A program made the position numbers and the translations under genes. Under the pieces are notes generated by a model. That model did not search any database and had not been told where the DNA came from. It worked only from the letters and a program-made list of their open reading frames with translations. This document shows positions 16,721-25,792 of a DNA stretch of 25,836 nucleotides, piece by piece. Where the stretch lies: positions 1-25,836 of the forward strand of contig CAYJCU010000020.1 in assembly GCA_964368765.1 (NCBI GenBank). The letters run 5' to 3'. Source of the stretch: JADFUS01 sp964368765. GTDB taxonomy: Bacteria; Bacteroidota; Bacteroidia; Bacteroidales; Rikenellaceae. Within the stretch, counting starts at the first letter, position 1; each line of letters begins with the position of its first letter.

Positions 16721-16732
16721 TCACCAAAAATA

Positions 16733-18937
16733 TTACTTTTGAACGAAATAACTCTGTGACTTAATTAAGTTTCTCGCTTGTAAAATCATACCCTTAGTCT
16801 CATTAATAACATCTAGATATAACATGCTTGAACGTGTAGAGGTCTCTCCAGATTTTGTTCTTTGTATTTGACGCTTAACAACCTGCGCAAAATCTTCATA
16901 AAGAGAGTCTCTCATTGTCAATGCCTCGTCAAGTTTAGAATAATCCTCTGTCTTAAAGATATATATCATTGTCTCATATATCACCTTAACCTTACCCTGA
17001 ATCATACGTAAATCATCAATCTGCTCTTCAGTAAATCCTTTATGATTATTCAAGATATGAGCCGAAGATAATTTAGTTATCTGGTAAATAGCCTTCGTAA
17101 CCTCTGAAAGATAATCAGCAACCTGAATTTGATAGTGACCATTCTTAACATAATTCTCTTCAATAAGGTGTAGAGATGAGTATGTACTCTTTCTATGAGC
17201 TAGTGCTCTGTTATGCAATTCAGACGCATCGTTACGCATACTCTTCAATAGATGTCTATCCTCATTAAATGTAGCCTCAAGTGTTGTGCTATAAATATTC
17301 ATCACACTATTAAGAGTATTGCAAACATCACCAGAACATTTTGTAATAACATCGTTAGAACTAACTGCCACTGCGCACTCCTCATTATCATCCTCTTTAG
17401 CACTACGCTTGCGGTGTAAAATATTACTTTGAATAATTACAAATACCACAATAAGAACCATTGCTCCTAGACCATAGAATCCGCCATACATCATAATAAG
17501 TGCAATTGTAAATGCAAGAGTAAAACCCATAAATGCTGTAAAGAACCAACCACCAATAACTGATAACACACCTGTAATACGGTAAACAGCACTCTCACGT
17601 CCCCAAGCTCTATCAGCTAGTGAAGTACCCATAGCAACCATGAAAGTTACATAAGTAGTAGAAAGTGGTAACTTATAAGATGTAGCGATACAGATTAGAA
17701 TAGCTGCAGTTGTTAGGTTTACCGTTGCACGTATAGAATCAAAAGATACTCCGCTCTCAACCATGTGTGTATTAGCCTCAAAACGACTTGAAAGGAAGTT
17801 TGTTAGTTTACGTGGCATAATAGCTTCCAACTTTTTATTCATATTGATAGCACCTGTAACTAATTGACGAGAGATTAACGATGAACCGAAACGCTCTTGT
17901 CCCTCATCCTGACGAGCAAGATTAACCTCTGTTTTAGTTACACTACCAATTTTCTTAGATGTAAATAGCGAGATAATCATAATAACACCTGCTAATATAA
18001 GTATCCACACCTCAGCTTGTGATTTCTCTGTAAGCTCAACCATGATATGGTTAGGGTCACCGTTAGCCACTTTAAACGAAGTGAAACCAGCCATAAATAC
18101 ACCAATAAAGTTTACAAGGTCATTACCTGCGAAAGCCAATGCAAGTGCAAAAGTACCAGCTAAGATAGATATAGTAAGAATATTAATTTTTGTTAATCTA
18201 TCTAACAACAACATTATGAAACTCCATATAACTAGAATAGCACCTTGAACCAATACAAAGTTCTGGTTCATGAATTTAACAAACTCTTTAGGCTCGTAAA
18301 CTGTACCTTTAAGACCCTTAACAACAGCGAAATATGTAATTGCAGTAAATACGATACCACACCATATAAAGCCATATTTTTTGAATGGTTTTTTATAGTC
18401 AAATGTAAATACGATACGTGAAATATACATCACCACCATACCAACTGTAAATGATATAACTACAGACAGTAATATACCGAGAATGATACCCATTGCTTGC
18501 GAGCTATTGATAAACTGCGCAATACCTCCTGCAACATCTAGCTCCCATATCTTATAAGAACCAACAGCAACTGCCGAACCTAAAAGACCGAATATCAGCG
18601 ATACCGTAGTAGATGTAGGCATACCGAAAGTGTTAAACAAATCAAGAAGAATGATATCTCCGAACATTACTGCCAAGAATAACATCATAATCTCGTAATA
18701 GGTAAACATATAAGGGTTAAAAATACCCTTACGAGCCACCTCCATCATTCCGTTTGAAGACACTGCTCCAACAAGAATACCTACTGCCGCAACTATTAAA
18801 ATAGTTCGCAGGGTTGCCACCTTAGATCCGATAGCAGAGTTAAGGAAGTTAACAGCATCATTCGATACTCCAACAATAATATCCATAACCGCTAACATCG
18901 CTAATAAAACAATGGCAATCAAGAAAAAAGTTTCCAT
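16733..18937 (-). CDS. PiT-family inorganic phosphate transporter with C-terminal PhoU-like domain
   Basis: The 734-residue membrane protein carries the two PiT signature copies. The first is in GVSNDAVNFLNSAIGSK (about 24-40) and the second in AFAGNDLVNFIGVFMAGF (about 265-285), each inside hydrophobic repeats. About ten or more membrane helices run to about residue 510, and a soluble helical domain of about 200 residues follows, resembling PhoU (about 530-720). PiT carriers move phosphate, often as a metal-phosphate complex, with H+ or Na+ across the inner membrane. The fused PhoU-like part is common in Bacteroidota and may tie transport to phosphate sensing. A Pho-box-like repeat and a -7 element lie upstream. 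Confidence 0.93.
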   Translation of the reverse strand: METFFLIAIVLLAMLAVMDIIVGVSNDAVNFLNSAIGSKVATLRTILIVAAVGILVGAVSSNGMMEVARKGIFNPYMFTYYEIMMLFLAVMFGDIILLDLFNTFGMPTSTTVSLIFGLLGSAVAVGSYKIWELDVAGGIAQFINSSQAMGIILGILLSVVISFTVGMVVMYISRIVFTFDYKKPFKKYGFIWCGIVFTAITYFAVVKGLKGTVYEPKEFVKFMNQNFVLVQGAILVIWSFIMLLLDRLTKINILTISILAGTFALALAFAGNDLVNFIGVFMAGFTSFKVANGDPNHIMVELTEKSQAEVWILILAGVIMIISLFTSKKIGSVTKTEVNLARQDEGQERFGSSLISRQLVTGAINMNKKLEAIMPRKLTNFLSSRFEANTHMVESGVSFDSIRATVNLTTAAILICIATSYKLPLSTTYVTFMVAMGTSLADRAWGRESAVYRITGVLSVIGGWFFTAFMGFTLAFTIALIMMYGGFYGLGAMVLIVVFVIIQSNILHRKRSAKEDDNEECAVAVSSNDVITKCSGDVCNTLNSVMNIYSTTLEATFNEDRHLLKSMRNDASELHNRALAHRKSTYSSLHLIEENYVKNGHYQIQVADYLSEVTKAIYQITKLSSAHILNNHKGFTEEQIDDLRMIQGKVKVIYETMIYIFKTEDYSKLDEALTMRDSLYEDFAQVVKRQIQRTKSGETSTRSSMLYLDVINETKGMILQARNLIKSQSYFVQK

Positions 18938-19008
18938 AATTAATTAAGTTTCTTTATATTACTATTAATTTTCATTTCATCTATTATTCAAACACTTCTT
19001 AGACGGTA

Positions 19009-19016
19009 CAAAGATA
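19009..19016 (-). promoter_or_regulatory. -7 element of the phosphate transporter promoter
   Basis: TATCTTTG on the minus strand (19016-19009) matches TAnnTTTG. No TTTG-like -33 box is found 19-21 bases upstream, which would fit a promoter that needs an activator bound at the neighbouring direct repeats. It lies about 72 bases before the start codon. Confidence 0.5.
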
Positions 19017-19049
19017 GTAAAATTAGTTAATTGCTTATAATGTAAACAC

Positions 19050-19082
19050 AATCTTTACATTTTCTTAACAAATCTTTACATT
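19050..19082 (-). promoter_or_regulatory. Pho-box-like triple direct repeat upstream of the phosphate transporter
   Basis: On the minus strand the units ATGTAAAGATT, TGTTAAGAAA and ATGTAAAGATT follow one another with a period of 10-11 bases. The same units read on the plus strand as TTTACA, TTAACA and TTTACA. An inverted half-site AATGTAAA lies at 19039-19046. The 11-base direct-repeat layout is that of OmpR/PhoB-type regulators, and TTAACA-like hexamers resemble the Bacillus PhoP box. The distal unit overlaps the ruvA stop codon. The regulator is inferred. Confidence 0.5.
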
Positions 19083-19678
19083 CGCTTTAACGATAGCTTT
19101 ATCACCTTCTCGATTTTCTCATTAGGGTACTCTTGCACCACACTTTTAACCACTTTTTCTGATTGAACACGATTAAAACCAAGCATTTGAAGAGCATTGA
19201 TTGCTTCAATAGCTACCGACATATCATATTTTGCATTTTCAAGCGTCTCTGCACCATCCCCAGAATCAACGATAATAGTAGAAATCTTATCTCGTAGCTC
19301 TACAATAACCTTCTCAGCAGTCTTTTGCCCTAATCCCTTAACTTTTTTTAGTGTTGCAGCATCTCCCACCGATATGATATGGCCCAACTCAATAGGCGAA
19401 AAGGTTGATAGAATCGTACGTGCCGTATTACCCCCAACACCCGAAACATCTATCAGGCTACAAAATACCGATCTCTCTTGCTTAGTGTAAAATCCATACA
19501 TCACTGGCAAATCATCACGCATATTGTATTGATAAACGAATATCTTAACACTACTCTGCTCTGCTATAAGTGAATAGGTTTGAAGTGAGATATTAAGGCA
19601 ATATCCTATGCCCCCTACCTCTAAAATAAGTTGTGTTGGCGACAACTCTGCCACCTTTCCATTAAAATAGTCGTACAT
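19076..19678 (-). CDS. ruvA: Holliday junction branch migration protein RuvA
   Basis: The 200-residue protein matches RuvA over its full length. It has an N-terminal OB-fold domain (MYDYFNGKVAELSPTQLILE onward), two helix-hairpin-helix motifs (SLIDVSGVGGNTARTILS and LKKVKGLGQKTAEKVIVELR), a flexible acidic linker, and a C-terminal domain III (about 155-200) that contacts RuvB. RuvA tetramers bind four-way junctions and position RuvB for branch migration in the cytoplasm. It starts 6 bp behind fcl, so it is transcribed with the GDP-fucose genes; no separate promoter was seen. ruvB and ruvC are not in the window. Its last codons overlap the Pho-box-like repeat. Confidence 0.96.
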   Translation of the reverse strand: MYDYFNGKVAELSPTQLILEVGGIGYCLNISLQTYSLIAEQSSVKIFVYQYNMRDDLPVMYGFYTKQERSVFCSLIDVSGVGGNTARTILSTFSPIELGHIISVGDAATLKKVKGLGQKTAEKVIVELRDKISTIIVDSGDGAETLENAKYDMSVAIEAINALQMLGFNRVQSEKVVKSVVQEYPNEKIEKVIKLSLKRM

Positions 19679-19684
19679 AATTTC

Positions 19685-20776
19685 TTACCTATTTATATAC
19701 CAATCATATAATTTTTTAATACCATCCTTCACCTCAATAGTGTGTCTCCAACCTAACGAGTGCAGCTTGGATGGGTCTGTCAATTTACGCATTGTGCCAT
19801 CAGGCTTTGATTTATCAAAAATAATATCCCCTCTATATCCAATAGTCTCAACAATTAGTTTAGACAATTCAGAGATAGTTATCTCCTCTCCACTACCTAT
19901 ATTTATATGACAATTACGTATCTGGTTCTCAGGGCATCCTCTCTCAACAGCATATCCCCTCAAATCGGCAAAATTAACACTCTCCATAATATATACACAA
20001 GCATCTGCCATATCTTCGCTCCATAAGAATTCACGAGTGGGCTTACCACTTCCCCATAACTCTAAATGGGTGTTATAAATACCATATTTAGCCAAAAGAT
20101 TCTCTATCTCACTATCACTGCACAAACCATTAACCCCCTCAACAGGCAAAAGATTTAAATCATTGCGAATAATATCCCAATTACCCTCTTGAAGTGCCTT
20201 AGCAAGATATATCTTACGTATCATTGCAGGCATTACATGACTCTTTTCTAAATCAAAATTATCATTAGGGCCATACAAATTGGTAGGCATAACAGCTATA
20301 TAGTTGGTTCCATATTGCAGATTAAAACTCTCACACATCTTAAGACCCGCAATTTTTGCTATTGCATAAGGTTCGTTAGTGTACTCTAATGGCGAAGTCA
20401 ATAGACAATCTTCACTCATCGGCTGAGGTGCATTAGCTGGATATATGCAGGTACTACCCAAAAAAAGTAGTTTCTTGACACCTGAGTTATAGCTTGCACC
20501 TATAACATTTTGCTGTATTTGTAAATTACGTAAAATAAAATCGGCTCTATATCTGTTATTAGCAACTATACCCCCAACATAAGCCGCAGCAAGTATCACA
20601 TACTCAGGACGCTCACTAGCAAAAAACTCATTAGTTGCTGTTTGGCATGTAAGATCTAGTTCGCTACTACTCTTGCCAACTAAATTTGTATAGCCCCTCT
20701 TTGAGAGATTATTCCATATAGCTGAACCAACAAGCCCTTTATGACCTGCAATATATATTTTACTACTCTTATCCAT
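19685..20776 (-). CDS. fcl: GDP-L-fucose synthase
   Basis: The 363-residue protein is an NAD(P)-binding extended SDR enzyme. It has GHKGLVGS at 11-18, Ser108 and Cys110 in the GSTCIYP segment, Tyr137/Lys141 in YAIAK, and His180, all matching the catalytic set of GDP-fucose synthases. It converts GDP-4-keto-6-deoxymannose to GDP-L-fucose by epimerisation and NADPH reduction. It is about 40 residues longer than the E. coli enzyme because of an insertion around 195-230 that I recall as common in Bacteroidota versions. It overlaps the end of gmd by 8 bases, so the two steps of the pathway are translationally coupled. Confidence 0.96.
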   Translation of the reverse strand: MDKSSKIYIAGHKGLVGSAIWNNLSKRGYTNLVGKSSSELDLTCQTATNEFFASERPEYVILAAAYVGGIVANNRYRADFILRNLQIQQNVIGASYNSGVKKLLFLGSTCIYPANAPQPMSEDCLLTSPLEYTNEPYAIAKIAGLKMCESFNLQYGTNYIAVMPTNLYGPNDNFDLEKSHVMPAMIRKIYLAKALQEGNWDIIRNDLNLLPVEGVNGLCSDSEIENLLAKYGIYNTHLELWGSGKPTREFLWSEDMADACVYIMESVNFADLRGYAVERGCPENQIRNCHINIGSGEEITISELSKLIVETIGYRGDIIFDKSKPDGTMRKLTDPSKLHSLGWRHTIEVKDGIKKLYDWYINR

Positions 20777-21836
20777 TAATATGCTCTTTTTTTACTTGCG
20801 CAATATCGTGTTGCATCATTATGCGAACCAGCTCACTAAAAGAGGTCTTAGTTGGGTTCCATCCTAACAATTCACGAGCCTTAGTAGGATTACCTAGCAG
20901 CTGTTCAACCTCTGCTGGTCTGAAATATTTTGCATCAACCTCTACCAATATTTTACCAGTAGCACAGCAGATTCCTCTCTCTTCGACTCCTTCGCCCTCC
21001 CAACGTAACTCGATACCCGCCTCTCTAAAGGCAAGGGTGCAGAACTCACGCACTGAGTGATATTCACCTGTTGCAATAACAAAATCTTCTGGTTTATCGT
21101 GTTGCAACATAAGCCACATACACTCAACATAATCTTTAGCATATCCCCAATCACGTAGAGCATTCAGATTGCCCAGATATAACTTATCTTGGTAGCCTTG
21201 AGCGATACGAGCCGCCGCAATAGTTATCTTACGGGTAACAAAAGTCTCTCCTCTACGCTCACTCTCGTGGTTAAAAAGTATTCCATTAACTGCAAACATA
21301 CCATAAGCCTCTCGATAATTTTTTGTTATCCAAAAGGCATACTGCTTAGCTACACCATAGGGGCTACGGGGGTAAAAAGGTGTTGTTTCGCTTTGTGGTA
21401 CCTCTTGAACCAATCCATAAAGTTCAGATGTTGAGGCTTGATAAATCCTACAACTATCCTCCATGCCCAATATACGAACCGCCTCTAATAATCGAAGAGT
21501 TCCTATAGCATCCGCCTCAGCAGTATATTCAGGTACATCAAAACTAACTTTTACATGGCTCTGAGCCGCTAGATTATATATCTCATCAGGCTTAACCTCT
21601 TGTAGTATTCTTACCAATGAGCTAGAGTCTGTCATATCTCCATAATGTAGATTTATGGCACGCTCTCGTTTCATATCTCTCACCCACTCATTAAGATATA
21701 GATGTTCAATACGCCCTGTATTAAATGATGATGAACGACGTATTATGCCGTGCACCACATACCCTTTATCAAGAAGAAATTCTGCTAAGAATGATCCGTC
21801 TTGTCCCGTTATACCTGTTATTAATGCTACTTTCAT
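20769..21836 (-). CDS. gmd: GDP-mannose 4,6-dehydratase
   Basis: The 355-residue protein begins with the nucleotide-binding TGITGQDGS (about 7-15). It carries the catalytic Thr136-Ser-Glu138 in STSELYG and Tyr160/Lys164 in YGVAK, plus the family segment NHESERRGETFVTRKI. It makes GDP-4-keto-6-deoxy-D-mannose, which fcl then turns into GDP-L-fucose. In Bacteroidota fucose goes into capsule, lipopolysaccharide or O-glycans of proteins. It has its own promoter (21952-21982) inside the end of the upstream glycosyltransferase gene region, and a leader of about 110 bases. It is followed by fcl with an 8-base overlap. Confidence 0.97.
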   Translation of the reverse strand: MKVALITGITGQDGSFLAEFLLDKGYVVHGIIRRSSSFNTGRIEHLYLNEWVRDMKRERAINLHYGDMTDSSSLVRILQEVKPDEIYNLAAQSHVKVSFDVPEYTAEADAIGTLRLLEAVRILGMEDSCRIYQASTSELYGLVQEVPQSETTPFYPRSPYGVAKQYAFWITKNYREAYGMFAVNGILFNHESERRGETFVTRKITIAAARIAQGYQDKLYLGNLNALRDWGYAKDYVECMWLMLQHDKPEDFVIATGEYHSVREFCTLAFREAGIELRWEGEGVEERGICCATGKILVEVDAKYFRPAEVEQLLGNPTKARELLGWNPTKTSFSELVRIMMQHDIAQVKKEHING

Positions 21837-21951
21837 CTATCTATCACTTAATATTTTTCTGTATTCGGTTTGCTTATCTCTAAAAAAGTGAACTAAAACC
21901 GAGTTTATACCCCTTAATAGGTATTAACTTACTATCGCTTATTACCGTCTA

Positions 21952-21982
21952 CAAAGATATATAATTATTCTAATACTACAAT
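21952..21982 (-). promoter_or_regulatory. Promoter for the gmd-fcl-ruvA operon
   Basis: On the minus strand ATTG (21982-21979), a 19-base spacer and TATCTTTG (21959-21952) fit the Bacteroides -33/-7 consensus with one change in the -33 box. It lies just past the GT4 stop codon and predicts a leader of about 110 bases before gmd. Confidence 0.6.
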
Positions 21983-21987
21983 AATGA

Positions 21988-23190
21988 TTAATGTTTTTGT
22001 AAAATATCTTTATATAATTTAATATATTTTCTGAATGAAGAGTCTTGATTATATAGATTACGAGCACGTGTCACACACGCATCGCTATCTATTGATGACA
22101 CACCATCTATCGCATTAATTAAGCCATCAATATCTCCCTTCTCTACTATTACACCTGTCTCACTATCAACAGACTCAACACTTCCACCTGTATTGTATGT
22201 TATTACTGGTGTACCACACGCCAACGCCTCTAAATTGGTTGTGGGGAAGGTATCCTCATAGGTTGGATTTACAAAAACATCTGCCACAGTGTACCACGCT
22301 GCCAACTCATTAACACTATTTGTCCTTGCAATACCTATCATTGTTTTGGGCATATTACCTATTTGTTCTTCGGATAACCCTATCAACACTATTTTACTAT
22401 TGTCATCTAAACGCTCAGATAGTTTAACAAAATCACTTAAACCTTTTCTATCACTCCAGAAGCTCGCAACACCAATAATAATTCGCTTATTTTCAAGATT
22501 ATATTTTTCACGCAAATTAGAAATAGTGGGTTGAAACTTTTCTAGATTGATACCATTTTGAATAACCTTAACAGGAAAATTAGCTAGATACGACTCGCTA
22601 ATTACCCCACCTAGCCAATATGATACAGGTACAATAGTAATATTATTGATAGAGGTAAACAATCTCTTTTTATTACGGTAATTTTGTCGAGAATTATCAA
22701 CAAACAGCGATTTAGGGTAATTTTTGATTAATTCGCACGAATAACAACCACTCTTCCACTTTTCACATCCAATTGATTCAAAATGAGCACAATGCCCAGT
22801 AATACTCCAGCAATCATGCAGTGTCCATACAACTGGTATATTGTTCTTTTTTATATAGTTGAATAATAGTTTGATATTTATGTATGAGCCATGAATATTG
22901 TGCAGATGTATTATATTTGGCTTTATCTCTTTTAGTCTATTAATAAATTTTTTGGTAAGGCATGAGCTATAAAATCCTTGACGATCAAAAAGTCTTGATA
23001 GTATTTCGTGGGTATAGTAGTTTAATTTTCCACCTATCTTTATCTTTACAGAACTACTTTCAAGCTCTTCTCTACCATAGCCAATATATGATTCCCACCC
23101 CTCAGCAATAACTAAATCTCCTATCGCCTCAGCTATTCTTCCGTGTGAGCCCCAGTTACAGGTGGTATTAATTTGTACTATTTTTATCAT
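21988..23190 (-). CDS. Family 4 glycosyltransferase (GT-B fold)
   Basis: The start is taken at the ATG at 23190, giving 400 residues beginning MIKIVQINTTCNWGSHGRIA; an in-frame TTG five codons earlier is less likely because it overlaps the preceding gene. The N-terminal half has the GT4 donor-side pattern NIIHLHNIHG and VVWTLHDCWSITGHCAHF, as in colanic-acid-type transferases. The C-terminal half has the nucleotide-sugar motif EDTFPTTNLEALACGTPV (the E-x7-E element). Four cysteines near CEKWKSGCYSC are typical of this subgroup. It adds a sugar to a growing surface polysaccharide at the inner membrane. It starts one base after the Stealth gene's stop codon, so they are co-transcribed. Donor and acceptor cannot be told. 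Confidence 0.9.
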   Translation of the reverse strand: MIKIVQINTTCNWGSHGRIAEAIGDLVIAEGWESYIGYGREELESSSVKIKIGGKLNYYTHEILSRLFDRQGFYSSCLTKKFINRLKEIKPNIIHLHNIHGSYINIKLLFNYIKKNNIPVVWTLHDCWSITGHCAHFESIGCEKWKSGCYSCELIKNYPKSLFVDNSRQNYRNKKRLFTSINNITIVPVSYWLGGVISESYLANFPVKVIQNGINLEKFQPTISNLREKYNLENKRIIIGVASFWSDRKGLSDFVKLSERLDDNSKIVLIGLSEEQIGNMPKTMIGIARTNSVNELAAWYTVADVFVNPTYEDTFPTTNLEALACGTPVITYNTGGSVESVDSETGVIVEKGDIDGLINAIDGVSSIDSDACVTRARNLYNQDSSFRKYIKLYKDILQKH

Positions 23191-23191
23191 A

Positions 23192-24169
23192 TTACTGTTT
23201 TTCAAATTTTGACTTATTAGGATACATACTCTCTAGTAGACTCTTTACACGCTCTCTATCTCTGTTTGTACTATCCTCTCCATCATTTAGACACAAAAGT
23301 TGAGGTCTATATTTTGCTATCTTGCTTCCAATACCATCACTCGCTATTGACAAAAAGAGTGAATCAACACCTTTTTTAAATTTCAAGAGAACCATAATCT
23401 TATCTAATCGCCTAGCAAACAAACTTTTAACAACAGCCACGCCCCCCCCATCAACTATAGAGAATAGCGAAAAAATATGTCTCTGAATATCATCTGAACT
23501 TCTGAATCTATTATGGATAGTACTATTTACCCACTCAGAATATATCTCTCGGCACTTCAACACACTTGCCTTTGAGTATATATCTATCTGGTGATAAGGA
23601 AACAATCTACAAAAATTATGTTTATAATCCTCTTTTATTTTACTATTAACACTAACAATAGTAGAAAAGTATGATGTCAAATGCTCTAAACCGTTGCGAT
23701 ACTGCTTTTTACTCAATAATGTAAATCTACACTTAGGCCTCCCCACCTCATCAACAAAGAACGATTTATCTGTATCTCGTGCAAATAGGGTATCATCATT
23801 AGCACAGAGATAGTAGTCGCTTAATCCCTTGATATTAACAATCCCCATCTCAATAGCATTAGAATTAAAAACAGGTAAACAACTATCAGGCAATATATCT
23901 TTGTGATTCACAATCTTTACTCGTGAATTTGATACATCAAGCCACTCAGGAGTGTGTCCATCAGTAACAATAAAAATATTATTAATCCAAGGGGCATACT
24001 TCTCAACTGAACGTAACGAATATTTAAGCTCTTCATTATCAATATAACGCCCTTCACAATCGATACTAATATCGGCTTTATCTGCCATATATCTTCTTTT
24101 TTTCAGCTGCCACACTGCATCTGAACCATCTACCCATAGATAAACAATATCTATCTTTATATTTTCCAT
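23192..24169 (-). CDS. Stealth-family capsular polysaccharide phosphotransferase
   Basis: The ATG at 24169 is chosen because Stealth conserved region 1 (KIDIVYLWVDGSD) follows at once; the upstream extension begins with TTG. The 325-residue protein then shows region 2 (RYIDNEELKYSLRSVEKYAPW, IFIVTDGHTPEWL, and the acidic CANDDTLF) and region 3 (a Phe-Pro-Tyr-His segment and SDDIQRHIF). Stealth proteins transfer sugar-1-phosphate from nucleotide sugars and build phosphodiester-linked capsules such as those of meningococci. They are related to GlcNAc-1-phosphotransferase. Between the flippase and a GT4 gene, it suggests that the polymer made here contains phosphodiester-linked sugar. The exact sugar is unknown. 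Confidence 0.88.
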   Translation of the reverse strand: MENIKIDIVYLWVDGSDAVWQLKKRRYMADKADISIDCEGRYIDNEELKYSLRSVEKYAPWINNIFIVTDGHTPEWLDVSNSRVKIVNHKDILPDSCLPVFNSNAIEMGIVNIKGLSDYYLCANDDTLFARDTDKSFFVDEVGRPKCRFTLLSKKQYRNGLEHLTSYFSTIVSVNSKIKEDYKHNFCRLFPYHQIDIYSKASVLKCREIYSEWVNSTIHNRFRSSDDIQRHIFSLFSIVDGGGVAVVKSLFARRLDKIMVLLKFKKGVDSLFLSIASDGIGSKIAKYRPQLLCLNDGEDSTNRDRERVKSLLESMYPNKSKFEKQ

Positions 24170-24220
24170 ACAACAATCACTAAAAAACAGATAACAACTT
24201 TTCAATATATTTTATCAAAC

Positions 24221-25762
24221 TCACCTTACAACATTAAGCATTCTGCCAATAAACCCTCTAAAACTTTTTGTAGGAAGGAATAGCAATAGTAACACCGCAC
24301 TAATAGATAAAAATATTACAACTGAATTGGCTATAAAATTAATATATCTATTTTCAAAGAAAGTGAGATTAAAATCAATATCAAAATACCATAATAGCAG
24401 AACAAGAGGTGCAACTGTTAAGATATGTCTTGCAAATAGAGTTACAAATCTCCATACCGGTACCTTTAAACCTGATGTGAATAGGAGATAAGGTTTCCAA
24501 CATAATATTATGAGCACCGAACTAACTGTTGAGCCGACAAGTACACCATTCAACCCCCAGAAATAACCAAATAGCACAGAGAGTGATATATTCAGAACTG
24601 CCTCTGCAATAGGAGCCCATGTATCGCTAAATAGTCCATAGGCATATATATATTCATCAACAGTAAGGCGTATAACAGATATGAAATAGGTGGTCAACAT
24701 TAGTGAAACCGTAATATTATCTAATATATACTCCTCTCCCAACCACAATGAAATAAAATCGGGTGCTATATAAAATACAGAGAGTGATATAGCTGTACCG
24801 AAAATAAATCTAGCTGTGTAAAGCTCATCAAAAATTTTCAAAATAAGCCTCTTATCATCGCTACTAACAAGATTTCCCACTCCTGAGGCTATCCCACTAA
24901 AGAGTGCCCTATTAACCATTATCAAACCTGCAATAATGAGAAGATAATTACCATAATATGCAACTAGAGTCAATGAGGTAAAGGCATATACAATAAGAGG
25001 TTGCGATTGCAATAGCACAAAACTACCTATCTTATGAGCAAACAACTGTTTTACCTTTGCTATAATGATACCATATTTTGATTTCACTTTTCGCCCTAAC
25101 TTCACCGATGCTTTTAAATCAGGATTAGCACGTTTGATGGCCATATTCAAGGTTATAGAGGCTATAATAGTAAAGATAAACTCAACCACAAGCCACCATA
25201 TATAGCTATTGCTTGGTAAGAGCAGAACAAGAAGTTGAACTACTCTTTTAACAATATTTATTGATTCGTAGCTGTATGTTATTTTATAATTCTCTTGGTT
25301 AGCAGATAGTATAATCTGCTTATAATTAACATAGTAACCTAAAAGTGCTCCGAAAAGAAAAATTAAAAATGTTGTGTAGGCATACCATAAAGGCAGAGTG
25401 CTTTTTTGAAATATTAATGGGAAAAAGCACATTAAAACCACAGATGCAGCCATAACCACCATAGCTATTCGCCGATATAGCCACCCCTGCACAGATACTA
25501 TCTCATTTACAGCTACCCTATCCTTATCAAATAGAGGTTTATAAAGTGTAAAAGAAACAGCAACACCAATACCCATCTCTGCAAGATTAAGAAATTGCAA
25601 AATATTGGTTATTGTGGTATTCAAGCCCAATAACTCAGCACCTAACGAGTCTATAAAGAGCTTACGAGAGAAGAAGGTAATAATGAAGGTAGGCACTGAA
25701 AAAATCAGTGCCACCCTACTATTCTTTAAACTCTTCTCTGTTCTTGTTAGCTCTTTAGCCAT
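24221..25762 (-). CDS. Wzx-type polysaccharide flippase (MOP superfamily)
   Basis: The 513-residue protein is strongly hydrophobic throughout, with about 12-14 membrane helices. It has the N-terminal pattern of Bacteroidales polysaccharide exporters (a short basic start, then a helix and FIDSLGAELLGLNTTITNIL). Such flippases move undecaprenyl-linked oligosaccharide units across the inner membrane for capsule or O-antigen assembly. It is followed after 51 bp by the Stealth gene, so it heads the polysaccharide operon in this window. The start codon lies only 30 bp from the repeat end at the right edge, so the native promoter may have been separated from it by an insertion. Sequence alone does not give the substrate. 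Confidence 0.9.
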   Translation of the reverse strand: MAKELTRTEKSLKNSRVALIFSVPTFIITFFSRKLFIDSLGAELLGLNTTITNILQFLNLAEMGIGVAVSFTLYKPLFDKDRVAVNEIVSVQGWLYRRIAMVVMAASVVLMCFFPLIFQKSTLPLWYAYTTFLIFLFGALLGYYVNYKQIILSANQENYKITYSYESINIVKRVVQLLVLLLPSNSYIWWLVVEFIFTIIASITLNMAIKRANPDLKASVKLGRKVKSKYGIIIAKVKQLFAHKIGSFVLLQSQPLIVYAFTSLTLVAYYGNYLLIIAGLIMVNRALFSGIASGVGNLVSSDDKRLILKIFDELYTARFIFGTAISLSVFYIAPDFISLWLGEEYILDNITVSLMLTTYFISVIRLTVDEYIYAYGLFSDTWAPIAEAVLNISLSVLFGYFWGLNGVLVGSTVSSVLIILCWKPYLLFTSGLKVPVWRFVTLFARHILTVAPLVLLLWYFDIDFNLTFFENRYINFIANSVVIFLSISAVLLLLFLPTKSFRGFIGRMLNVVR

Positions 25763-25792
25763 GAATCATATTAGTAGATTATTTATTAGTAG

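Noticed and set aside
16725..16732. TATTTTTG (minus strand) as a fabG promoter
   Set aside because: No TTTG-like -33 box lies 19-21 bases upstream, and such A/T-rich octamers are common in this sequence.
24170..24205. TTG start giving a longer Stealth protein
   Set aside because: The ATG at 24169 directly precedes the first conserved Stealth region, and the extension adds nothing family-like.
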